Positions 1 through 5,297 of a stretch of 5,297 bases of DNA are shown in pieces. The translations under genes were made by a program, and so were the position numbers. The stretch is from NCBI GenBank assembly GCA_016780945.1, contig JADHKY010000080.1, forward strand, positions 1 through 5,297, read 5' to 3'. This stretch comes from Aquiluna sp. (GTDB lineage Bacteria; Actinomycetota; Actinomycetes; Actinomycetales; Microbacteriaceae). The notes beneath the pieces were generated by a model, which saw only the letters and a program-made list of their open reading frames with translations, did no database searches and was not told the origin of the DNA. Positions within the stretch are counted from its first letter, which is position 1, and each line of letters opens with the position of its first letter.

Positions 1-509
1 CGATCTGCATTCCTCGCGAAGTCCTCGGCATCCTTGAGCTCGTTCTTGGCGTTAGAGATCATCGCCGCAGCCTGCTGGGGCTTGATGTCGGCATCCTCGG
101 CCCCAGCCTCTCGCAAGAGCCTGCGAAGCAGGGCCCTGGTGTCTCCTGTGTCATAGACGGTGAAGTTGGAATCATGGCCAAGCCGCTCGGCCTCGCGCCT
201 AAGGATCTGCAGGCAGGCGGAGTGGAAGGTTCTTATCCACATCCCCTCGGCCGATTGCCCAATCAGCGACTCCACCCGCTCCCGCATCTCGGCAGCAGCC
301 TTGTTGGTGAAGGTTATGGAAAGTATTTGCGAGGGCCAGAGCTCTTTGGTTGCGAGCAGGTGGGCAATGCGGTGGGTGAGGACTCTGGTCTTACCCGAGC
401 CTGCCCCCGCAACAATCAAGAGCGCACTGCCTCTATAGAGGACTGCCTTGCGCTGCTCGGGGTTTAGCCCCTCAAGCAGTGGATCGATTTCGGCTGGAAC
501 CCTGGACAT
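1..509 (-). CDS. PcrA/UvrD-type superfamily 1 DNA helicase, N-terminal part (gene continues beyond the left edge)
   Basis: This is the N-terminal part of an ATP-dependent 3'-5' DNA helicase of the UvrD/PcrA/Rep family (superfamily 1A), which unwinds DNA in nucleotide excision repair, mismatch repair or replication restart. I translated it by hand from the ATG at 509-507. It stays open for 169 codons to the window edge, against a usual full length of roughly 700-850 residues. Visible motifs are the Q motif LNPEQRKAV (residues 15-23), Walker A AGAGSGKT (34-41), motif Ia TFTNKAAAEM (66-75) and TFHS (94-97). These are in the order and spacing of helicase domain 1A/1B. The in-frame TAG at 536-534 upstream leaves ATG 509 as the only standard start. 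The start lies 10 bases after the GDPD stop, and its Shine-Dalgarno is weak (an AGG about 10 bases upstream). PcrA/UvrD1 versus UvrD2 cannot be settled without the C-terminus. Family assignment is very secure. Confidence 0.95.
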   Translation of the reverse strand, partial: MSRVPAEIDPLLEGLNPEQRKAVLYRGSALLIVAGAGSGKTRVLTHRIAHLLATKELWPSQILSITFTNKAAAEMRERVESLIGQSAEGMWIRTFHSACLQILRREAERLGHDSNFTVYDTGDTRALLRRLLREAGAEDADIKPQQAAAMISNAKNELKDAEDFARNAD

Positions 510-519
510 CTTGCGTAGC

Positions 520-1365
520 CTAGGGCAGGGCAGCTACAACTTCGGCTAGCAGGTCAGGCTGGTCGGTAAAGATGCCATCCACCCCGGTTGCAATGAGTCT
601 TTCGAACCAGGCCCGCCACTGACCCTCAGCCGTCTCGGTTCTCGCGGTGTAGGTAAAGATGTAGAGGCCCTTGGACTTGGCCCTAGCTACCAGGTCACCC
701 TGCAGCACCATTGGAATAGCTACCGAGACTCCATCAAAGTTCTCGGCGATCTCCTCGAGCAGCTCGTCCTCGAGTTCGCTGAAACCCTCTGGCAGCATGT
801 CTGGCGCTGAGAGAAAGACATACTGTGCCCGGCTGCCAATTGCCTCTTTAGCTCTGCGCAGAACACCAAACTCAAAACACTCGATGGTTACCCTCACACC
901 GCGCTGTTCGAGATCTGCTTCCTCGAGAATCTGCTTCAGCGCTTCGACCGAATCAAGGCCAGCATCAAAGAAGTGCTTTCCGTATTTGAGCTCAATGATG
1001 AGGTGACGGCCGTCAAAGCCGGGGTGATTTACAACCTCTCGAAGGGTGGGGATGTGGTACTTGCCATCGTGACTTGCAGACTCCTGGCGGCCATCGGGAT
1101 ATCGCTCAATCGCCCTGAGTTGTGCAACGTCCTCTGCCTTCAGCTCGTCAACCATGTTGCTCAGAAAACTGTGCTTTTGGATATCAGTGGTGTGAGTGAG
1201 GTCCCGATCGTGACGAATCACGGGGACCCCGTCTTGGGTCATGACAACGTCAAACTCAATTGCGGCAGCGCCCAACTCGAAGGCGTGCTCGAAGGACTCC
1301 ATGGTGTTCTCGGGTAGATAGCCGCACGCACCGCGGTGCCCAAAGACCTCCACTGCTATTCCCAC
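520..1365 (-). CDS. Glycerophosphodiester phosphodiesterase (GDPD family, probably cytosolic UgpQ/GlpQ1-like)
   Basis: This enzyme hydrolyses glycerophosphodiesters, the deacylated phospholipid head groups, to sn-glycerol-3-phosphate and an alcohol. The 281-residue protein shows a complete GDPD TIM-barrel signature. It has HRG at 10-12 and PENT at 18-21, the metal-ligand pair E37 and D39 in IEFDV, TQDG at 43-46, and HD at 52-53. IELK is at 124-127, and near the C-terminus is GVDGIFTDQPDLL (261-273). H10 and H52 match the general acid/base histidines of the family; E37, D39 and E125 match the metal ligands. There is no signal peptide or membrane segment, so it probably acts in the cytoplasm. 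The listed start is GTG at 1365-1363, inside the last codons of guaA (10-base overlap, different frame). A second in-frame GTG at 1353-1351 has a GGGA six bases upstream and would give a protein four residues shorter, starting just after the guaA stop. Either keeps the whole domain. The exact substrate cannot be told. Confidence 0.93.
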   Translation of the reverse strand: MGIAVEVFGHRGACGYLPENTMESFEHAFELGAAAIEFDVVMTQDGVPVIRHDRDLTHTTDIQKHSFLSNMVDELKAEDVAQLRAIERYPDGRQESASHDGKYHIPTLREVVNHPGFDGRHLIIELKYGKHFFDAGLDSVEALKQILEEADLEQRGVRVTIECFEFGVLRRAKEAIGSRAQYVFLSAPDMLPEGFSELEDELLEEIAENFDGVSVAIPMVLQGDLVARAKSKGLYIFTYTARTETAEGQWRAWFERLIATGVDGIFTDQPDLLAEVVAALP

Positions 1366-2909
1366 TCGATCGTGCCGGGAGGCTTCGAGGTGACATCCAA
1401 CACAACTCGGTTCACACCCTCGACCTCGTTGGTGATTCGGTTGGAGATTCTTGCCAATAGCTCATAGGGCAGCCTCGACCAGTCGGCGGTCATCGCATCC
1501 TCGGATGAGACCGGGCGCAACACGATGGGGTGTCCATAGCTGCGGCCATCACCCTGCACTCCAACAGACCTAACGTCCGCCAAAAGGACCACTGGGCACT
1601 GCCAGATCTCACCGTCCTTGCCCGCTGCGGTCAGCTCTTCCCGCACAATTGCATCCGCATCTCGCAGCAGATCAAGTCGCTCCTTGGTGACCTCTCCAAC
1701 GATGCGGATGCCAAGACCTGGCCCTGGGAACGGATGACGCTGGACAATCTCGGCAGGGAGCCCAAGCTCAGCTCCAATTGCCCTTACCTCGTCCTTGAAC
1801 AAAGTCCTTAGCGGCTCCACCAGTTCAAAGTCGAGGTCCTCTGGAAGGCCTCCAACGTTGTGGTGAGACTTGATGCCGGCGGTTACCCCACCACCAGACT
1901 CGACCACATCCGGGTAGAGGGTTCCCTGCACCAAAAACTTGATTGGTTGGTTGTCATCGATGGCCTCGGCGACGAGCTTGCGCTCGGCCTCCTCGAAGGT
2001 CCTGATGAACTCCCTACCTATGATTTTTCGCTTTTGTTCGGGATCGCTAACTCCACTGAGGGCTCCGAGAAATTTCTCCTCGGCGTTTACAACAACAAGC
2101 TTGATGCCGGTGGCGGCAACATAGTCGCGCTCAACCTGCTCTGCCTCGCCCTTGCGCAACAGCCCGTGGTCAACAAATACAGCGGTCAGCTGATCGCCAA
2201 CTGCGCGATGAACAAGTGCTGCCGCAACTGCTGAGTCCACTCCCCCAGAGAGGCCGCAAATCACCCTCGCGCTTCCGACCTGGGCACGAATCTTTTCAAC
2301 CTGCTCAGCGATGACATTGCCCGAGTTCCAACTCGGCTCAATGCCTGCTCCCTCATAGAGAAAATTCTTCAAAACCTGCTGGCCCTGCTCGGAGTGCTTG
2401 ACCTCTGGGTGCCACTGGACACCAAAGATTCGCTTGTCTAAGTTCTCGAAGGCTGCAACTGGAGTTGTGGCGGTTGAGGCAAGCACCTCAAAACCGCTGG
2501 GAGCCTCCATTACCTGATCGCCATGGCTCATCCAGCAAACCTGCAGCTCAGGCTGGGAGGCGAGAAGTGTGCCACCAGAGCTCAGCTTGAGATCCGTTGC
2601 CCCGTATTCTCTCTTGCCGGTCTTATCGACCCTGCCACCCAGGGCCTGGGCCAGAACCTGGAAGCCGTAGCAAATGCCTAAGACCGGTATGCCAAGCTCA
2701 AGAATTTTTGCATCCAGTCTGGGGGAGTTTTCCTCGTAGACGCTCGAGGGTCCTCCGGAGAGGATGATGGCTGCAGGATTCTTCTGGGCGACCTCAGCCG
2801 CAGAAATGTTGTGCGGAACTATCTCCGAATAGACGTTTGCTTCCCGAACCCTGCGGGCAATCAGCTGGGCATACTGAGCGCCGAAGTCGACCACTAATAC
2901 CGGCTTCAT
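1356..2909 (-). CDS. guaA: GMP synthase (glutamine-hydrolysing)
   Basis: It converts XMP, ATP and glutamine to GMP, AMP, PPi and glutamate, the last step of de novo GMP synthesis, in the cytoplasm. The single 517-residue chain carries all expected parts (E. coli GuaA is 525 residues). A class I glutamine amidotransferase domain occupies about residues 3-190, with the nucleophile C80 in GICYGFQ and H167/E169 in QWHPEV. The ATP pyrophosphatase domain carries the P-loop SGGVDS at 221-226. The C-terminal dimerisation/XMP-binding domain includes HPFPGPGLGIR (392-402) and ends with the family signature KPPGTIEWE. No key residue is missing. The ATG start at 2909-2907 overlaps the TGA of the upstream membrane-protein gene as ATGA, and AGAGGG lies just upstream, so translation is probably coupled. 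The 3' end overlaps the GDPD start. No guanine or PRPP-type riboswitch precedes it, since the upstream DNA is coding. Confidence 0.98.
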   Translation of the reverse strand: MKPVLVVDFGAQYAQLIARRVREANVYSEIVPHNISAAEVAQKNPAAIILSGGPSSVYEENSPRLDAKILELGIPVLGICYGFQVLAQALGGRVDKTGKREYGATDLKLSSGGTLLASQPELQVCWMSHGDQVMEAPSGFEVLASTATTPVAAFENLDKRIFGVQWHPEVKHSEQGQQVLKNFLYEGAGIEPSWNSGNVIAEQVEKIRAQVGSARVICGLSGGVDSAVAAALVHRAVGDQLTAVFVDHGLLRKGEAEQVERDYVAATGIKLVVVNAEEKFLGALSGVSDPEQKRKIIGREFIRTFEEAERKLVAEAIDDNQPIKFLVQGTLYPDVVESGGGVTAGIKSHHNVGGLPEDLDFELVEPLRTLFKDEVRAIGAELGLPAEIVQRHPFPGPGLGIRIVGEVTKERLDLLRDADAIVREELTAAGKDGEIWQCPVVLLADVRSVGVQGDGRSYGHPIVLRPVSSEDAMTADWSRLPYELLARISNRITNEVEGVNRVVLDVTSKPPGTIEWE

Positions 2910-3340
2910 TTGCCCTCTAGTTCTCTGAGCTGCTCCCTAGCAAGCTTTGCGTATTTGGCCTCGGTGTAGAAGCTCAGAAATGGCACGACACCGCCCGCTC
3001 CGATAATTAAGAACCTTGTAAACGGCCAGCGCATCAGCGTCCAAAGCCTGAAATCTGCAAGCAAATACACAACATAGAGCCAGCCGTGAACTATCAAGAT
3101 CAAAACCGTGAGGTTCAAACCGACCTCTGGCAGCCCCTCGCCATCAATGCCGTAGCTCTCAAAGGAAATAACCCCGTTGGGACCAAACATCCACAGGTCA
3201 TAACCTAAAAACGGCAGTCTTCTAATACCCCAGGTCACCATCAACAAAAGCAGGAAGACGCCTGTTACGTAAGAGGAGACTTTGTAGAACTTCAGCACCG
3301 AGTAAATGGCAGGAATCTGGCTCGGCGAAGGGGAAGACAT
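2906..3340 (-). CDS. DUF3817-like small integral membrane protein
   Basis: This is a 144-residue protein of unknown function. After a short polar N-terminus it has three predicted membrane segments: about residues 22-38 (VTGVFLLLLMVTWG), 75-95 (ending HGWLYVVYLLADF) and 108-124 (LIIGAGGVVPFLSF). A charged tail rich in K, R and E follows. The motifs HGWLYVVYL, MRWPFTR and PFLSFYTE are those I associate with the actinobacterial DUF3817 family, which often lies beside guaA. This recognition is from memory and was not searched. The 30-odd residues between helices 1 and 2 include the WMFGPNG stretch and would form a loop. The ATG at 3340-3338 lies 9 bases after the ptsI stop, with only AGGG placed too close to act as a normal Shine-Dalgarno. 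The gene may therefore depend on ribosomes arriving from ptsI. Its stop overlaps the guaA start by four bases. A role tied to guanine nucleotides is only guilt by association. Confidence 0.88.
   Translation of the reverse strand: MSSPSPSQIPAIYSVLKFYKVSSYVTGVFLLLLMVTWGIRRLPFLGYDLWMFGPNGVISFESYGIDGEGLPEVGLNLTVLILIVHGWLYVVYLLADFRLWTLMRWPFTRFLIIGAGGVVPFLSFYTEAKYAKLAREQLRELEGK
2913..2918 (-). promoter_or_regulatory. Shine-Dalgarno-like site of guaA inside the membrane-protein gene
   Basis: AGAGGG on the minus strand, within the last codons of the DUF3817-like gene, three to four bases before the guaA ATG. Together with the ATGA stop/start overlap it supports the chosen start and suggests translational coupling. 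Confidence 0.6.
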
Positions 3341-3343
3341 GCC

Positions 3344-3357
3344 CTAAGTCTACTTAG
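3344..3357 (-). promoter_or_regulatory. Small hairpin across the ptsI stop / DUF3817 start junction
   Basis: On the minus strand the 14 bases CTAAGTAGACTTAG can fold as a 5-bp stem (CTAAG/CTTAG) with loop TAGA. The loop contains the ptsI TAG stop, and the 3' arm abuts the AGGG and ATG of the next gene. A ribosome finishing ptsI would melt it, so it could help couple the two genes. The stem is short and AU-rich, and the regulatory role is inference. There is no U-tract, so it is not a terminator. Confidence 0.3.
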
Positions 3358-4972
3358 CGATTTCACCCAATTTGGTCAGTGCAAGTGACTTGGCTTCGTC
3401 GCTGTCGTGTCCAGAAATTGCTGCCTCAAAGACCTCGCGTGCTTCGTCGTGGGTGACCGAAGATAGGGCCGACCTAACGGCACCAACCTGAGACCTGGAG
3501 GAGGAAACCGAGTCGTAACCCATACCCGCTAGCACCACGGCAAAAGCCGGGTCAGAGCCGCTTTCCCCACAAACTCCGGAGTAAATACCGGCCTTCTTAG
3601 ACTCGATGGCAATTTGGTTCAAAGACGCAATCAGCGCGGGCTGCCAAGGGTTGAGCATGGCACCCAGGTTTGGGTTCATACGGTCAGAGGCGAATAGGTA
3701 CTGCGAAAGATCGTTGGTGCCAACAGAGATGAAATCAACTACTCCCTTGAGCTTGGAAATCTCATAGACAATCGAGGGGGTCTCAACCATGATTCCGACC
3801 TTGAACTGACCTGCGGCCTTAGCAAGCGAGGCGAACTCTTTCGCTTCGCCTGCCGTCGCAACCATTGGAGCCATTACCCAGACTTCGCGACCAGAGGCCT
3901 TTCGGGCTGCTTCCAAAGCCTCGAGCTGCGAAACAATGAAATCGCGGTGGTCTCTAACAAGCCTGAATCCGCGAACTCCCAGAGCAGGATTCTCCTCATC
4001 TGGCATTTTCAGAAACGGAACGGGCTTGTCACTTCCGGCATCAATCGTCCTCACAACAATCGGCCCCTCAGGGCAGGCAGTAAGGATTTCGGTGTAGGAC
4101 TGGATTTGTCTTTCGAGGGTTGGCTCGGTTGAGGCCGACAGATAAAGAAGCTCTGTGCGGAACAGTCCAACACCCTCTGCCGCGGTTGCAGCGGCGGCAA
4201 CGGCATCCTCAAGCGAGCCAATGTTTGAGCGAACCGGAATTACTGGCTCTGTGGACTTGGCAACGAAGCTGATGGCCTTGGTCGCATCTGCCGCGGTTCC
4301 GCCAATTACGACCCTGTCGCCAACAGGGTCGACCAAAACCATTTGGCCATCTTTGAGTTCTTTTGCACCTGAGCAGGAAACAACCGCAGGAATCGACTTT
4401 GAGCGGCAGATGATGGCGGTGTGGGAGGTCGGGCCACCTTGAATCGTGATTACCCCCACCACCGCAGAAGTGAACTGGGCGGTATCGGCGGGAGAGAAGT
4501 CTTCGCCGACAATTACGAACTTTCCGGTCTCTGGAAGATCTAACCCCAGCGAGATGCCATGAATGTTTGCCGCAACCCTTTTTGCCAGGTCTCGAATATC
4601 CGCAATTCGCTCCTCGAAGGTGGGGTCACCGGAGAGTAGCTCAGCAAAAGTCTCCATGGCGTTCACAAAAGCCGTGCCAGCCTCCCAGCCATCATCAAGC
4701 TGAGCAACGGACGCGTCAAAGAGGCTCTCGTCCAGAAGGATCATTCCCAGTGCCTCGAAGATCTCAGCTGATGTCTCTCCTGCCTTCTCGGCAAGGATCT
4801 CTAGTTCGCTTGAAACCTCGTCAACTGCTTTGCGCAGCTTTGCCTGCTCGGCAGCAACATCTCCAGAATGCTTTGCCGGAATTGGAAGTGGCTCAGCCTG
4901 ACGGACGCGAAAGACCTCCGCGGTTACCGCCTCGAGCCCAACGCCGAGGCCTGAGAGGACCTGTTGAGTCAA
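3350..4972 (-). CDS. ptsI: Phosphoenolpyruvate-protein phosphotransferase, enzyme I of the PTS
   Basis: Enzyme I takes phosphate from phosphoenolpyruvate onto a histidine and passes it to HPr, starting the sugar phosphotransferase cascade in the cytoplasm. The 540-residue protein is a little short for the family (about 550-575) but complete. It has an N-terminal swivel domain with an inserted HPr-binding helical region (about 35-145). The phospho-histidine H184 is in GGPTSHTAII, and the PEP-binding barrel spans about 245-530. Barrel motifs are LFRTE (270-274), VRTIDAGSDKP (307-317), MVETP (395-399), SVGTNDLSQY (416-425), ASDRMN (428-433) and the catalytic C468 in GVCGE. These match the E. coli active-site residues R296, R332, E431, N454/D455, R465 and C502 by motif. 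The start is TTG at 4972-4970, two bases after the ptsH stop. It is supported by AAAAGG six bases upstream and by the lack of an ATG or GTG at the start of the conserved region. An ATT one codon earlier is a less likely start. Confidence 0.97.
   Translation of the reverse strand: MTQQVLSGLGVGLEAVTAEVFRVRQAEPLPIPAKHSGDVAAEQAKLRKAVDEVSSELEILAEKAGETSAEIFEALGMILLDESLFDASVAQLDDGWEAGTAFVNAMETFAELLSGDPTFEERIADIRDLAKRVAANIHGISLGLDLPETGKFVIVGEDFSPADTAQFTSAVVGVITIQGGPTSHTAIICRSKSIPAVVSCSGAKELKDGQMVLVDPVGDRVVIGGTAADATKAISFVAKSTEPVIPVRSNIGSLEDAVAAAATAAEGVGLFRTELLYLSASTEPTLERQIQSYTEILTACPEGPIVVRTIDAGSDKPVPFLKMPDEENPALGVRGFRLVRDHRDFIVSQLEALEAARKASGREVWVMAPMVATAGEAKEFASLAKAAGQFKVGIMVETPSIVYEISKLKGVVDFISVGTNDLSQYLFASDRMNPNLGAMLNPWQPALIASLNQIAIESKKAGIYSGVCGESGSDPAFAVVLAGMGYDSVSSSRSQVGAVRSALSSVTHDEAREVFEAAISGHDSDEAKSLALTKLGEIAK
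4309..4331 (-). repeat. Perfect 9-bp inverted repeat (hairpin) inside ptsI
   Basis: The arms CGACCCTGT (4309-4317) and ACAGGGTCG (4323-4331) are exact reverse complements separated by a 5-base loop. It lies in the codons for VDPVGDRV (about residues 214-221) of enzyme I. The minus-strand transcript continues with TAATTGG, so there is no U-run and it is not a rho-independent terminator. The symmetry may simply come from the coding sequence. No function is claimed. Confidence 0.5.
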
Positions 4973-4974
4973 AA

Positions 4975-5244
4975 TTAGCCTTTTAGAAACTGCTGAATCT
5001 GGTCGATTATGGCTTGTGCCTGAGCGGCGTCCTCGGTGTCAACCTCGACAGTTAGCTCTTCGCCTGTCTTGCCCTTCATGGCCATGAGCCCGAGTGGAGA
5101 GTTGGCTTTAACCATGTTGCCGCCGACCTTGCCCATCCTGATTTCAAGACCGGACTCTTTCACAAGCTTCACAATCTGACCTGCGGGCCTTGCGTGAAAG
5201 CCAATGGGATCTTCGATTGTGACGGTTGCGGTGACGGTTGACAT
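4975..5244 (-). CDS. ptsH: Phosphocarrier protein HPr
   Basis: HPr is the small histidine phosphocarrier between enzyme I and the sugar-specific enzymes II. The 89-residue sequence has the normal length. The phospho-acceptor H17 is in GFHARPAG (15-22), equivalent to His15 of E. coli, and the adjacent R19 and P20 are conserved. The region around S49 (KANSPLGLMAM, 46-56) aligns with the regulatory Ser46 helix of Bacillus HPr, but the residue after the serine is proline instead of the usual hydrophobic one. The ATG at 5244-5242 has a strong AAGGAG four bases upstream. It is the first gene of the apparent operon and is followed after two bases by ptsI, its phosphoryl donor. No enzyme II gene is present in the window, so the sugars transported are unknown. 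Confidence 0.97.
   Translation of the reverse strand: MSTVTATVTIEDPIGFHARPAGQIVKLVKESGLEIRMGKVGGNMVKANSPLGLMAMKGKTGEELTVEVDTEDAAQAQAIIDQIQQFLKG
4979..4984 (-). promoter_or_regulatory. Shine-Dalgarno-like site deciding the TTG start of ptsI
   Basis: AAAAGG on the minus strand, formed by the last codons of ptsH and ending six bases before the TTG at 4972-4970. Its spacing supports TTG as the ptsI start. Because it lies inside the end of ptsH, ptsI translation is probably coupled to ptsH. Confidence 0.6.
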
Positions 5245-5297
5245 TTTTCTCCTTAGGTCCTTCAGGATGCTAGCAATTAATCTTTGAAGTTACCCCA
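5245..5297 (-). promoter_or_regulatory. Leader of the operon; promoter only weakly suggested
   Basis: These 53 bases upstream of ptsH hold the ribosome binding site. On the minus strand there is also a possible -10 hexamer TAGCAT (5272-5267, four of six matches to TATAAT), preceded by AT-rich sequence. No convincing -35 lies 16-18 bases further upstream before the window ends. The promoter may be here or beyond the edge, possibly upstream of other pts genes. Confidence 0.25.
5249..5254 (-). promoter_or_regulatory. Shine-Dalgarno site of ptsH
   Basis: AAGGAG on the minus strand, four A residues before the ptsH ATG. It is the strongest ribosome binding site in the window, fitting a highly translated small carrier protein. 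A second AAGGA lies eight bases further upstream (5262-5258), within a near-repeat CCTGAAGGA/CCTAAGGA. It is too far from the ATG to be the main site. Confidence 0.8.

Noticed and set aside
160..467. Two overlapping plus-strand open frames opposite the helicase gene
   Set aside because: They overlap each other and lie antisense to helicase motifs Walker A, Ia and TFHS. The real gene is on the minus strand and simply lacks a stop within the window.
748..775. Repeated CTCCTCGAG/CTCGTCCTCGAG pattern
   Set aside because: It encodes the acidic Leu/Glu stretch of GDPD (residues about 197-206). The repetition comes from Glu and Leu codons.
1328..1339. 12-base perfect palindrome GCACCGCGGTGC as an operator
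   Set aside because: It encodes the invariant HRG motif of GDPD (His-Arg-Gly-Ala codons), so coding constraint explains it. It is also inside the gene, not in a promoter position.
1860..2234. 124-codon plus-strand open frame opposite guaA
   Set aside because: It is antisense to the conserved ATP-pyrophosphatase region of GuaA, with no good ribosome binding site or domain. It is a shadow frame.
4174..4206. GC-rich imperfect repeat of GCGGC/GCCGC in ptsI
   Set aside because: It is the codon run of an alanine-rich helix in enzyme I (about residues 256-266), and is low-complexity coding sequence, not a separate element.
4567..4986. 139-codon plus-strand open frame opposite the ptsI 5' half
   Set aside because: It is rich in Pro, Arg and Gln with no recognisable domain, and lies fully antisense to well-conserved enzyme I codons. 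It is a shadow of the GC-skewed third positions.
5245..5297. A riboswitch or catabolite-repression operator upstream of ptsH
   Set aside because: Only 53 bases are available. No stem-loop architecture or convincing operator palindrome beyond a short GCTAGC is visible.

Overview
This window is ordinary housekeeping DNA from an actinobacterium. By eye it is mid-50s % GC. All six genes are on the minus strand, so they are read from right to left. Several things suggest a small-genome, Microbacteriaceae-like actinobacterium. A DUF3817-type membrane protein sits directly upstream of guaA, the enzyme I (EI) and HPr sequences have actinobacterial-looking C-terminal and phosphorylation motifs, a GDPD gene lies between guaA and a PcrA/UvrD helicase, and there is almost no intergenic space. 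The taxonomic placement is inference from gene content and general sequence character. No rRNA or marker search was possible.

Layout in transcription order: a 53-base leader (5245-5297) with a strong Shine-Dalgarno; ptsH (HPr, 4975-5244); ptsI (EI, TTG start, 3350-4972); a three-helix DUF3817-like membrane protein (2906-3340); guaA (GMP synthase, 1356-2909); a cytosolic glycerophosphodiester phosphodiesterase (520-1365); and the N-terminal 169 codons of a PcrA/UvrD-type helicase (1-509), which runs off the left edge. Successive junctions are +2, +9, -4, -10 and +10 bases. There is no room for an internal promoter between genes and no rho-independent terminator was seen, so the six genes look like one transcription unit.

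Functionally, ptsH and ptsI form the common phosphate relay of the sugar phosphotransferase system (PEP to EI to HPr). No sugar-specific enzyme II is visible here. GuaA makes GMP from XMP. The GDPD would release glycerol-3-phosphate from deacylated phospholipids. The helicase belongs to DNA repair and replication. No shared pathway is evident. The arrangement looks like genome compaction more than a dedicated system.

Nothing here looks like a defence system, mobile element, CRISPR array, RNA gene or new biosynthetic cluster. The points worth a second look are small: the unusual co-linearity of general PTS genes with guaA and the helicase, a hairpin that places the ptsI stop codon in its loop at the ptsI/DUF3817 junction, a perfect 9-bp hairpin inside ptsI, a Ser-Pro at the HPr regulatory-serine position, and ambiguous non-ATG starts. 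No non-coding stretch exceeds 300 bases.
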